Shown here: positions 33,064-44,566 of the stretch, in pieces
Layout of the letters: every line of letters starts with the position of its first letter
Numbering within the stretch: position 1 is the stretch's first letter
NCBI GenBank assembly: GCA_014529385.2
Contig: CM043949.1
Coordinates: 109,765,977 to 109,829,976 of the forward strand
Length of the DNA: 64,000 nucleotides
Reading direction: 5' to 3'
DNA from: Adiantum capillus-veneris
Lineage: Eukaryota; Streptophyta; Polypodiopsida; Polypodiales; Pteridaceae
Notes under the pieces: model-generated
Database searches by the model: none
What the model was told of the DNA's origin: nothing
What the model saw: only the letters and a program-made list of their open reading frames with translations
Made by a program: the position numbers and the translations under genes

Positions 33064-34547
33064 ATGTCACGAGGACGTGGCAGTTATTAACCATGTCACA
33101 GAGATGTGGCAACTGCTAACCTTGGTTGTTGGTTTCTTTCCAATGGGGTTTATTTTATTTGTTTAAGACCCTCTTTTTGAAGTAGCAAACGGTCGGACAT
33201 TGTATGGCCAATGTGAACGGTAGATTCACCCGCAGACGGGAAGTGGTCAGCACTGGAATTCGTATGGTAAGAGGATGTCTAGGCTCAGAGCAAGATCATA
33301 TAGGTCCCCCCGTCGTACTTAGCAAGTTGGTGGATACTAGGAAGTGAACTCAATTAAGGCGTAAAGTCAAGGTGGGACTACCAACAAAAAGTATCCGACA
33401 GTTGGGCCACATTGCATTTTTGGATGCGGTCCCAATGAGGATAGATGGTCAGAAGACCAGTGGGAGCCCAACGGAAGCATCTCCTAAAATTTAGGGAACT
33501 GCTATTTTGGGCCACGAAATGTGTTCGCGTCATTACCTTCGGTATGACTAGGGGAACACTTTACAACTCTGCCGCGAAGTCAACTGACGCACCAGTTGAG
33601 ATATTTTTAGCAGGGAAGGACAGCGCAAAGTCGGAAACTGGGCGACGTGTCAGCTTGTGAGCGATTCTGCCACTCTGGGAGGCAAAAACGAGCTGCATAT
33701 CAACAAAGGGGGCGCCATTTTCAGCCACAAGCGGATTGCAACAGGTACAGAAGCTATGGAATGCTTACCTTGCCCTCTATGCACAGTATGGTGACGGGAG
33801 TGATGCCCCGCACGCTACATACTGCTCTCTTTCTCCCCTACGTGCAGTTATGTGATGCCCCACAAGAGGGCTACTCATTTGACTGATGTACAGTTGTGTG
33901 GGTTCATGCTTTTGTGCTGAGGCAAGAGCCTCCTTGAGCAAGAACAGGGGTAGCTAACTGCTGCTCCAAAGCAGGCACTGGTGAGGGTCATAACCTCACC
34001 GTACAGGTGCAAAATCAGCGCTGTGTATGCGCTGTAATTTGACTGTTTTTCAGCCATACGGACGCCAGGATCATTGGGAATCGTGCCCCACTGGCAAAGG
34101 ACAGTTAGGGGACTGTTTGGGGCTGAAAACAGGGCAAAAACCAGTAAATACAGTGTGCTGAATTTACTGTTTTTGGACAGGAATCAGAGGGTATACGACA
34201 GTGCAAGCGAGTTCCAGCAGGGGAATTGGTTTCGCGCAAGTTTTGGGGCTGTTATGCTGCCGAAATTTGGCCAAATCAAATGGTATCTAGGTGGATACAC
34301 GTGAAGGATTCCCAGGACCTTACCTTGTAATTTACCCTCCTAAAGAATAAAGAAATACCGAAAGGGGCGCCAATTTTGGGGCCTACAGGTTGTCGGCGTC
34401 TGCTCGGAGCATTCTAGCTTCCGAGCCGTGTGTGTGATGAAGTGTTAATTCTCGTTACAGGTCTCCTTTGCAAAGTGCTCTGTGTGTGTGTTTAAGTAAA
34501 GATTTTCGGGTGAAAGCCAACGCCTACCGCCCTACGGGCCGGTTTCA
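33064..34547 (+). repeat. F 3' LTR
   Basis: Near-identical to the 5' LTR. The sequence after it (ggagtctattccc) resumes the E coding frame. Confidence 0.93.
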
Positions 34548-37518
34548 GGAGTCTATTCCCACTGTATCAACTTCTGCTATTACTTCTGTAATGAAAAAGC
34601 ATCTTTCTGCGTACTTGGTTTTTGCACGTGAAGTGTCAGATTGTGATGAATCAAATTTATATGTGCTAGATAAAGAAAGGTCAATGTTTTTACAACAGTA
34701 TAGTGACTGTTTTTCCGATTCATTACTGTCTCAATTACCGCCAGAGAGACCCGAGGACCATGCGATAGATTTGGTGCTAGGCAGTAGCCCACCAAATAAG
34801 CCTCCGTACAGGGTTAGTGCGGCTCAGCAGAAAGAGATAATGGGCCAAATACAGGAGCTGTTAGAAAAGGGGCTGATTCAACCCAGTTCATCTCCATTCT
34901 GTTCCCCAGTGTTGTTGGTGCAGAAAAAGGATGGCTCATGGCGTATGTGCATCGACTACCGTGCACTGAACAAGAATACCATCAAGAATAGGTTCCCTAT
35001 ACCTAGAATTGATGATATTATGGACAAATTAGAAGGAACAGCTATGTTTAGCAGGATAGATCTAAAGAGTGGGTACCATCAGATCCGCATTAGACCAGAG
35101 CATGTGCACAAGACTGCTTTTAGAACAACGTTTGGCCTTTACGAATTTTTAGTGATGCCCTTTGGTCTCACAAATGCTCCTGCTACGTTCAATAGGATGA
35201 TGGACAGAATTTTCCGTCCACAACAGCAGTTTGTTGGTACATTCTTTGATGACATGATAGTCTACTCAAAGAATGAAGAGGAGCATAGGCATCACTTGGC
35301 CATTGTGTTCAAAGAGCTACACAGTCATAGGTTGCTCATCAATGCAAAGAAAAGTGAATTTTTTCTGGAAGAGATTCATTTTCTGGGACACATTGTCTCA
35401 AAGGATGGTGTCAGAATGGATCCTGCAAAAGTTGAAGCGATCAAGTCATGGCCAGATTTGAAGACGGTGCATGATGTCCGAAGCTTCTTGGGACTATGCT
35501 CCTATTACAGAAGGTTTATCCGAAATTTCGTTGAGATTGCTTCACCTTTACATGCTCTTCAAAAGAAGGCAGTCACCTTTAGATGGACACAGAAAGAGTT
35601 TTCAGCTTTTAATCTCTTAAAGGAAAAGATGACTTCAGATCCAGTCATTGTGTTGCCAGATCTTAGGAAGTCATTTGTGGTCGAGTGCGACGCCTGTGGT
35701 AGTAGCATTGGTGCAGTGCTAATGCAAGATGGCAGGGTAGTAGCCTATGAGAGTAGAATTTTGCAAGGGCCAGAGATGACCATGCAGGTCTATGAGAAAG
35801 ATTTACTGGCTGTGATTCATGCGCTCTTAAGTTGGAAACACTATCTGCTAGGTGCAGATTTCGTTGACCAAACGGACCATCAGACCTTGCGATACTTCTT
35901 GACACAGACAAAGTTATCTGAGAAGCATATGCGATGGGCAAATATCTTGTCCATGTTCCATTGTCAGATTGTGCATGTGGAAGGCAAGAAGAACGTTGTG
36001 GCTGATGCCTTGTCAAGGAAGCCACAAATTTCAGCTGTGTCAATTCCTTATCATCATGAACTTGATGATATGAGAGAACAGTGTGAAAATGATGAAGATT
36101 TTGCAAGGGTCTTCGAGCAGCTAATGCAAGGACAACGTCATGAACACTATCTTCTCAAAGATGGGTTCATGATGATGCATGGCAGATTGTGTATCACAAA
36201 ACCATTGCGACGCAAAGTTATGGAAGAGAGTCATGTCCCACCGTATGCAGGGCATCGTGGTATCGATGCTACAGTTAAAGCGGTTGAGACATTCTTCTAT
36301 TGGCCTACATTGAGAAGAGATGTGGATGCCTTTGTGCGAGAATGCCTAATTTGCCAGAAGGTCAAGTTTGACAGGCAAAAGGCACCAGGGTTATTGCAAC
36401 CACTACCTATTCCAGATAAACCATGGGAAAGTATTGCTATGGATTTTATCTTTGATCTTCCGAGAACGCAGACAGGAAACGATGGTATTTGGACCATTAT
36501 TTGCAGATTTAGCAAACAGGCTCATTTTATTCCTGTCAGGAAGAAGATAAAACCAGATCAGATGGCACGCTTGTTTATGAGCAATATTTTCAAGTATCAT
36601 GGCATGCCACAGTCGATTGTTAGCGACCGTGATCCACGCATGACAAGTTTGTTCTGGAGAGGCTTGTTTGAGAATATGGACACCACGCTCAAATTCTCTT
36701 CATCATTTCATCCTCAAACAGATGGGCACTCAGAAGAGGCAAATTCTACTGTCCTAGATCTGCTGAAGTGTTATGTGTCAGAGCATAAAGGAAAGTGGGA
36801 GCAGTATTTGCCATTGGTGGAGTATGCATACAATAATACTGTGCATTCATCAACTGGCAAGGCACCTTTTGAGATAGTTGAAGGTGGCAAGAAAGTTCCT
36901 CCCATACTGCATACAAAGGACAAGATATTCGAAGCAGACAAGTATGTTCAAGACATGGATGAAATGTACAAGTAGGTCAAAATGGCCTTAGAAAAGACTC
37001 AGGCAAAGCAAAAGAAAGCAACTGATCGTCACCGTCGTGAAGTGGTATATTCACTTGGTGATTGGGTGCTTTTACACTTTGAAAAGGCAAGGTTAAAGAA
37101 GATGAAGGGCAAGGAAAGACTGTTTCCAAAGCTCAGTATGCGTTACTATGGGCCTTTTCAAGTGTGCGACGTAATCAGTGATGTTGCATATAGGCTGAAA
37201 TTGCCTGACAGTTGGAAGATTCACAATGCGTTTCATGTGAGTCTTCTCAGACCCTATGTGGGTGATGTGCCAGAAGATATGCTAGTTGAAGATCAGCCAG
37301 AAGTCGAGGAACTTGACGAGATCTTGGTCCCCGAACAGATTTTGGCACATAAGGAAAGAAAAGTGAAAGGCAAGGTTGCTAGGCGTTACTTGGTGAAGTT
37401 CAGAAACTATCCACCAATGGATGCTAAGTGGATGGAAGAAGGTGAACTTGCAAAGTCACCAACTGTGTTATCACTGTACCTTGAAGCCTTCGATTTGCAA
37501 CCTACCTTGACCCCTTGA
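34548..37518 (+). pseudogene. E pol: RT, RNase H, integrase, chromodomain (one stop)
   Basis: Continues E's frame after F (KGE joins to SIPTVS). Reverse transcriptase: CIDYRALNKNTIKNRFPIPR (34950), FGLYEFLVMPFGLTNAPATF, FFDDMIVYS (35240). RNase H: ECDACGSSIGAVL (35690), TDHQTLRYFL and the end-type motif ADALSRKPQ (36000). Integrase: zinc site ending CLICQKVKF, catalytic AMDFIFDLP, VSDRDPRM and TDGHSEEAN, complete as D-D-E. Chromodomain LVKFRNYPPMDAKWMEEGEL (37395-37455). The only break is an in-frame TAG at 36973-36975. E is therefore the better preserved enzyme set in the window. Confidence 0.95.
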
Positions 37519-38088
37519 GTTTCAAAGCTACATGGATTGTCAGTATGACAATGGCTTCTGAAAGAAATGATGTACATGGTATTAAAGTGAGCTCAAATGA
37601 AATACCCGTTACATGAATGTTAGAGTTGTACAGATTGTCAGTTTGGCAATTGCTCTTATGGAATGTCCAAAAGTGTGCTTAGTGCTATAGAAGTGAGTAT
37701 TTCTTGTCAGTTTGTCAAGGATACAGTAATTGCTTCTATTGAAGAGTACATGTGTAACTGCATTCTTAAACTGTCGGTTTGGATATGCTCGAAAGTGTTA
37801 CGAGATCCAACGTGTACTATAAGACAGTGGCAAAAAGTGCAGCTACCATTTTGTCATTGGAAAGTTAGTGACTCAGAGCAATGGCAGAGTGCGCAGCTAC
37901 CACTATGTCATTTGGGACACGGTTCACACGCAGACAACACATGTGTCGACGAGGTGTTGAATACACGAGGGTTGACAATGAGCATGTATGTGTCGTATAT
38001 GTGTCGACAGGTGTTGAATACAGTGTTGACTATGAGCATGTACGACATAGATGCAAACGAGGACGTTTGAGATTTCAAGAGGGGGGTA

Positions 38089-39563
38089 TGTCACCAGCGT
38101 GTGACTGCTATCTATCCTTTTTGTTGATTTCTTTCTTATTATCTATTTACTTTCACTTTTTGGAAACACCCCTCGGGAAATCTAACTGCCCTGCATTGCA
38201 TAGCTAGTGTGGAACTGTCCAGAGGGAGTCCATGCCTGAGGGCAAGAGAGCACTAAGGTTGGACAAGGACTATGGTTAGCCAAAGGGGGTCATTGACTAG
38301 CCAAAGTGGAATCCTTTGCTACAGAGGCTACATTTCAATTCTGGATGTGGCCGCAGTGTACAAAGAGGGTCGGATGACCTAGAAAGATACAATGGCAGCA
38401 TCTCCTAAAATTTAGGGAACTGCTATTTTGGGACCTGAAAATGTGTTTGCGTCATTACCTTTGGAATGACAAGGGGAACATTTCCTTACTCTGCCGTGAA
38501 GTCAACTGGGCAACCGGTTGGGAGATTTTTAGGCGGCAACCCCGAAACGGGAAAATGCTTGTAAATGTGCCAAGTGGCACATTTTGGTGCAGTTTCCGAT
38601 GCAAGAAGGAGTTGGCGCTGAATTTGAAGGGAAGAAGGGCTCATTTGCTGATTTTTGTCATAGGTTAAGAGCTATGGAGTGCTTGCTTTCTCTCTTATGC
38701 ACAGTGCGGTGCCAAGAGTGATGCCCTGCACGCTACGCACTGCCCTCTCTCTCCCCTATGGCAGTATGTTATGCCCCACTAGTGGGCTCTTCATTTGACC
38801 AATGTACAGTTGTGTGGGTTCATGCGCGATTGCCGAGGCAAGAGCCTCTTGCACAGGTACTGGATTAGCTAGCGGCTAATCCCCCGCAGGTACAGGTGAT
38901 TCGGAGAGGTTTCACGCTCGAAATCTCGTCCGATTCAAAGGGCAAGTAGCCCTCCAGGTGCGGGAGCTCGAGGACTTGCTACGGATGGGACCGGCACGCG
39001 AAACGGAGCCCGAAACAGTAAATTACAGCCTGCTGTGTATTTTTGCAGGTTTAGGGTTTTGGCCCTAAACGGACCCTAATACCCCCAGGAGGGTCGGGGA
39101 CGCAAGGGGACCGCTGTACAGGCGATCTGGCGCATTTTCAGGGCTGAAAACAGAGAATTCAGCGTGCTGCAGATTCTTGCCAGGTTTTGCAAAGTGCTCG
39201 TATGCGTCGGGAAAGTCATTTAATGCGTGGGGATACTGACCGCGAAGGGTTCTAGTACAGTTATGCTGCCGAAATCAGGCCAGAACAATCAAAATTCAGC
39301 CAAGGTTGTGCGGGGCAGCTTGGAAAGAACCACTACGTTTATTCCCTCTTTTAAACAATAAAGAAATACCGAAAGGGGCGCCTAAGTTAGGGGCCAATCT
39401 GGTGTCGGTCTTCTCATACAGGTGCATTCTAGCACCTGTATCCCATTCCCCTCTCTTGTGTCATTATAGCACAGGTAGAATAGACGACTAATTATGGGTG
39501 AAAGATAAATCAAGGTTTGAAGTAAAGTCTACCGCCCTTTTTGGATTGAACAGGCCGGTTTCA
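38089..39563 (+). repeat. E 3' LTR
   Basis: Follows the tract AAGAGGGGGGTA and ends GCCGGTTTCA. AATAAA near 39356. The interval 37519-38088 is E's 3' untranslated region with no ORF of note. Confidence 0.93.
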
Positions 39564-39568
39564 GCTGC

Positions 39569-39633
39569 CATTCACCTCTAAGCGCGCTTCGTAGCCTCTG
39601 CACGGCCTTTACGAGAGCCAAAGCATCAAATCG

Positions 39634-39668
<35 letters not shown>

Positions 39669-40110
39669 TTTGTACAAGTGTGTGTGTATGTGTGTGTGTG
39701 TGTGTTGCTTAGAGAGCCTCCGGTAGTAACACTACTTCACTTATAGCCAAGTGAATTTTTTGGCCAGGTGGCGCTGCATGTGAGGGAGAGTAGGCTCATA
39801 TAGATTCGCAACGATGGCTCTTTCCAAAATTCCATGCTAAATGTTATAAGATTTGGCCCTTTTCAAACTGGCTCGGCCACTCATTTTTAAAGGTTTTTAA
39901 ACCTTAGGCTTAAAACGGGGGTTTCTGGCCAATCTAAAGCATTTCAATCTTGTTGTTTCTATGTCCCTCTCGACTCAATCTGCCTGCTCCCGCCGAAACG
40001 TATTTAGATTGTGTCTGGCCGGCCACTTTCTTGGACAGCTACAATAAGAATGTTAAATCGTGACTTTTCTGAAAAAACTGGGGACACCATCTAATTCATG
40101 TGCTTGTTTT
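39569..40110. other. Flanking sequence with (GA)n and (TG)n
   Basis: This is the sequence E was inserted into. It has a (GA)n run at 39636-39666 and a (TG)n run at about 39677-39705. No convincing coding sequence. Confidence 0.5.
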
Positions 40111-40544
40111 GACGTTGTTACGTGACACATCTAACCGTATGTGTCTGTGGACAAGCTACACCATGACCAGGGCAAGGTTGTACCATACGTACTGTACGGG
40201 TCGTGACTGTACGTACTGTACGTCGTTCCGTATGGATAAATTTTTTAGGTACATAAAAACACGTACCTTTGTAAAAAAACAATAAATGAGAGGAAATTTA
40301 AGAAAATTTTATTTTCCTCGTTAGAGGTTAACCAATCTATATCATGCAAAGTACTTGGGGACACATTACTACACACATTATCCACTAGAGATTCACCTAA
40401 CTTCAAAACAAGTACCAACCTTCAAGAAACAATATACATTGAACAACGTAAAAACATTTCTACCTGCTGACAAGAGAACTCAGAACAATGACAAACCTTC
40501 AAGCATGAAGCAATTGAACAAAAGGTAAGTTGCTGACAATAAAC

Positions 40545-40781
40545 TCAGAACTGTACAAACATTGCTTCAAGACTCAAGTAGCCCACATGGCACAAACTGC
40601 TAATAAGGATGGAACCAAAATAATGACCACAGTACTTGCATGACCACTTGCGACAACCTGATCCAGCCTGCCCAGCAGTATTCACAACTTCAATTACATT
40701 GGTGTGCTCTTTCCACAAAGGGTTCGTAGGTTTCGGCATGATGAAAACAACCTGCTGAAAACATGCAAATAATAAGGTCAC
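40545..40781 (-). pseudogene. BED-type zinc-finger remnant of a hAT transposase
   Basis: The frame contains PTNPLWKEHTNVIEVV and KWSCKYCGHYFGS, the start of a BED finger (aromatic, then C-x2-C) typical of hAT transposase N-termini. The expected His/Cys half is not recognisable and nothing follows. Confidence 0.55.
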
Positions 40782-40898
40782 AGGTGAGAGTCGAGACTCA
40801 GAGAGCTCAAAGGAATCGAGGATTTAGTGGATGCTTTGACTGGTGTATTCTCTCACACAGAGAGATGAGAGAGAGAGGGAGAGGGGGAGAGAGAGAGA

Positions 40899-40922
40899 GT
40901 TTTTTGGGGGGGGGGGGGGGGG
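40899..40922. repeat. Poly-T/poly-G run
   Basis: A run of about 18 G after TTTTTT inside the hAT-like element, next to a GAGAGG-rich stretch. Run length in the assembly may be unreliable. Confidence 0.8.
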
Positions 40923-42027
40923 GTAGGTAGTAGGTACCTGGTTCTGCACAGTCTGCAAAAGCCTTTCTGTAACGCTCGACAGCGGCACTGGCAGCGAAAA
41001 ACTCACGCAAATTGATATCCAGAGTCCAATAGCCTAAAAGGGCTTTAAATTTTGAAAAAAAAAATCACCGTACTGTACGATCCGTAGACGTACCGTACAG
41101 TACGGTTCCACACGTACGTATTCGTACAACCTTGGGACCAGGGTTCAATCAATCGAGTCAATCTAGAATAGGAAGTGATCTGGCACTTTTGTGAGTCTGT
41201 TCGCAGACCATGCATGACCAATCACTTAGATTAGATGCATATCCTCCAGTTGCACACAGCATGATCATCAACATTACCATCAGAATCCATCAGGGGAATT
41301 TTCCAGTGCATTAAACCTATTTTCCCTATTTTTGACTTATTTATTAAGTGACTTTTGTTGGGAACTAGGTAGGGCAATTTTGCTAAGATAATATATAAGC
41401 AAACCAGAGTTAGCACTTTCTGGCAGAAGAGGCAGCAGGAGCATTGCTCAACAGGACAATTCTCAGCAAGAACAAGAACCACCTCAGCTTGGCGTTTTCA
41501 ACAAAGGACTCCTGCGTTTTCAGCCCTGCCCTTGGGAGTTTTTCAGCAAAGTTTCCATAGGCGATTTCAACCTGCATGTGGCGCTTCCATTAGCAAGGTT
41601 CTGCAGCAGTGTTTTTGGTAATTCTGCCAGCGTTTTACATGCAGCCATTCAAGCGTTTTCAGCAGGGTGTTTCAGCCAGCAAGGGGACAACAGAGCAGCA
41701 TTTCGGCAGTGACAAAAAGGACAGACATTCAACGTTTTTTGATCCAGCCAATCAACGTTTGTAGCAACAGGAACCAGCATTTTGCAATAGCATATTCAAC
41801 CGAAGGACCATCGGATTTAGCGGATAAAGGACAGCCCGACAAGAAGCATCCCAAAGTATTCAGTTTTCAGCCCTAGACTTGTCATCATCGGCACCACCGT
41901 CGGCCTCGACATAGCCCCATTAGATTTGCATCAGCATCCTGTACCAGATTGTGAAATCAATAGTAGACCACTCTCGTCATCGAGAGGGGCCCTTGGAGGA
42001 GGTTTTACAACGTCTTGGTGTCGTATT

Positions 42028-42031
<4 letters not shown>

Positions 42032-42079
<48 letters not shown>
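42032..42079. repeat. (CT)n expansion in the B2 5' LTR
   Basis: About 23 CT units expand the 'ttctctctctatctctcagtctc' stretch found in other B LTRs. The 3' LTR (46615-46635) lacks the expansion, so it arose after insertion. Confidence 0.9.
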
Positions 42080-42083
<4 letters not shown>

Positions 42084-42241
42084 CCTTCATTCACAGTGTC
42101 CATTCACTTTGTTTGTGTCCATTGCACTCTCACTAAAGGAACAGAAGGCTCTCCCTTCCGTAAGTAAAAGGAACCCTTGAGCACAGTCCGGAGCACTCAT
42201 CTTGAGCAAAGTTCAACATTCACTTCCGTTGCACCTTACAT

Positions 42242-42253
42242 TGGTATCAGAGC
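42242..42253 (+). other. Primer-binding site, tRNA-iMet, B2
   Basis: TGGTATCAGAGC two bases after the LTR end. Confidence 0.9.
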
Positions 42254-42715
42254 TTTGGCAGTGTTCTGTATCACTCAAGGAAAGAACCACAAGAACCACA
42301 GAATTTTTCCTTTTTGCTTGTTGCCGTCGCACGTAACCTAAGTCCTCTTGGGCGTGTCGATTCCTAATCGTGTTTTTGAAGAGTGACAGGAAACCCAAGC
42401 AAGAAGGGCTTGTCCAGCCTCCCCTTGTGCCTCTTTTCACTCATTGAGAGCAGACCGTGCACTTAGCGGCCGGCCAATCGACGTGAGGTGGGAAAAAGCA
42501 ACCTTGGTGTGAGCGCAATGCCGCCAAGGGGTGCAACGCGGAAAAGAACAGAACTCGGGTGAAGAGAAGATCCTTCTCTAACACAGATTGCAAGCGAAAG
42601 AAGTACTTCAAGAACCTCCAGACCCTCAAGAACTCAAGACCCCCAAGAACCCAAGAACCCAAGACCCACAAGAACCCAAGTTCCTCGTGAACTTAAGAAC
42701 CAAAGATCACAGTAT

Positions 42716-44566
42716 ATGGTCATCACCCGAAGCGGAATGGATACATCGCATGGAGGTGATGAGCATGAAAGTAGTGAAGAAGAATTTCCTCACCATGGAG
42801 GTTTTCCTGACCCTCCCCCTTCGCCATCTACACCAGGGATTGCACCAAATCGTATGGAGGCTTTGGTGAAATCAATGATGGACATGATGGCACAACAAGA
42901 AGCGACTCGCATTGCCTTGGAAAGCGAGCGCGATGCAAAAAAAGAAAGAAAAGCACAAAGAAAGAAGGCAGCCGAAGAAAGACGAGCGTCCTTGGAGGCC
43001 GATCGTGAGGTTCAGAGAGACCTACGCACGCAAAAATTGATTCGATAGGTTCTCGCCTCGAAGTCCGAGCCAGCCAAAGATATTGGTAGTTCATCAAGTG
43101 GCGCAAGCTAAGATTCGGACTCCAACAACCCAGTCACAGACAAGATCCAGTTCAGTAAGTATGATGGTAAGATAGATGCTACGGTTATTCATTCTTGGTT
43201 GCATCAATTTAATGCTTATTTTGCGACAACTAAGAAGACAGGAAATAGCAAGGTTTTGACGGCAGCTATGTATCTTGCCGGTGATGCCATCAATTGGTAC
43301 CACGAATGGCAAGAGGCACAGTTAGCCATGCACCTAGAGGAAGCCGACGAATTCACGCCCCTTTCCTTCAATTGGGCCGATTTCCAAGACAAGCTCAAGG
43401 CGCGGTTTATGCCACCTCAGTACCTCGCACGATTGAAGGACGATTGGCGCGGTCTCAAGCAAAATGGTATGCCAATTATGTCTTTCTCTAATCGTGTTTT
43501 GCAGCTCGTCACTCAATTACGCAAATCGGATGCGGAGCGCAAGGAGGCATTCCTTTATGGATTGGACGAGTACATCAAGTATGATGTCGAGGTGCTCGAT
43601 CCAATCGATCTCAACAAGGCGGTAGCGATTGCTCTCGCACAGGAGATGAAGCACAACAAGGGAAAGCCTAAGGAAAACAAGACTTCAACAAGTACCTCTC
43701 AAACTTCTCAGAACCCTCGGCATGATAAGAACAGTAAGAATGATAAGAATGGTAACTCTTCTAACCAATCTTTCAATAGTCTCTCAGAAAAGAACTCTCA
43801 AAGTGAATCTAAGGGTAAAGCTAACACAATTGCTAAACCTAAGCTCACTCCAGATGAAAAGGTAGCACAAGGAATTTTAGGAGGATACACCACATCGGAA
43901 GAGCAAAGCACTTATTCTAAGGAAGGTCGTTGTTTTCATTGTCACATTAAGGGTTACATAAAAAGAACATGTCCTAAGCTTGACTCTAATGAATCTAAAG
44001 AATCCACAGAACCCACTTCCTCTGTCAATGCAATAAATGAGAACACGAGTGTGCCCCAAGTTTCTCATGACCCTCCCATTGATGAGTCTCTCATTAAATG
44101 TTATGGTCATATGACGGGGCAACGTTTTCTCATATTGTTTGACCCATGTAGCATGCATGATGTGATTAGTCCCTCTCTTGTTGAGAGAGCCCGCCTAGAG
44201 GTTAGTCAGAAATCTCCTCTCAAGGTCTCTGGCTTCGCTCCCGGTATGGATTCTCTCATCACGAAGGAGTGACTTGATGTGTTGTTTACAGTTCAACAAG
44301 CTGCTTTCCGTAGAAAAATTTTAGCCTCTCCTCTCTCAAGATGTGATATGATTTTGGGCATTTTATGGTTTCGTGAGCATAACCCTCTCATTGATTGGGC
44401 GGAAAATACATTCACTTTCAATGCCAAAAGTGACTCTCCCATTGTCATTCGTGGAGAGCAAGTTGTTCATTCTCCATCTCTCATTTCTAATGTGCAGGCG
44501 AAGATTGAAAGGATTCAAGAGAAAGAGACTCTCTCAGTCTCTTCTTCTCCAAAGCATGACACATAG
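42716..44566 (+). pseudogene. B2 gag and protease-like region
   Basis: One frame, MVITRSGMDTSHGG onward, interrupted by TAG (43046) and TGA (44270). A Pro-rich patch is followed by a strongly charged helix (ERDAKKERKAQRKKAAEER). The Retrotrans_gag-type core has WLHQFNAYFATTKK, YLAGDAINWYHEWQ and FQDKLKARFMPPQYLARL. A Ser/Asn/Lys linker leads to a degenerate zinc knuckle CFHCHIKGYIKRTC (His replaced by Tyr) and a retropepsin-like segment ILFDPCSMHDVISPSLV, where D-S/T-G is replaced by D-P-C. No polymerase follows. Confidence 0.85.

Larger units (their letters stand above)
26106..34547 (+). mobile_element. F: full-length Ty3/gypsy chromovirus nested in E
   Basis: LTRs 26106-27586 and 33064-34547 differ at about seven sites plus a 3-bp indel, so insertion was recent. 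The target duplication is ggagt (26101-26105 and 34548-34552). The 5' end carries one extra A before TGTCAC. The internal coding region runs 27685-32894. Polypurine tract AAGAGGGGGGT (about 33053-33063). The site immediately after the 5' LTR reads TGGTTCCATTGCCGGG, loosely like the complement of tRNA-Asp; this is uncertain. Confidence 0.95.
22427..39563 (+). mobile_element. E: full-length Ty3/gypsy chromovirus, carrying nested F
   Basis: LTRs 22427-23901 and 38089-39563 (1,475 bp each) begin TGTCACCAGCGTGTGAC and end CCGGTTTCA. They are flanked by gttgc (22422-22426) and gctgc (39564-39568), a 5-bp duplication with one change. Gag-protease (24009-26100) and pol (34548-37518) are one coding unit split by F. 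The LTRs differ at roughly twenty or more positions by eye, so E is older than F, as nesting requires. A candidate primer site AGGTTCCATCGACGGG follows the 5' LTR; the tRNA is uncertain. Confidence 0.95.
40173..41135. mobile_element. Non-autonomous hAT-like DNA transposon in the B2 5' LTR
   Basis: Ends CAAGGTTGTAC...GTACAACCTTGG are inverted repeats. The 8-bp duplication gaccaggg (40165-40172 and 41136-41143) is the size expected for hAT. Subterminal 'cgtactgtacg' motifs are repeated at both ends. The interior contains only a short zinc-finger remnant, with no transposase catalytic core. Confidence 0.88.
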
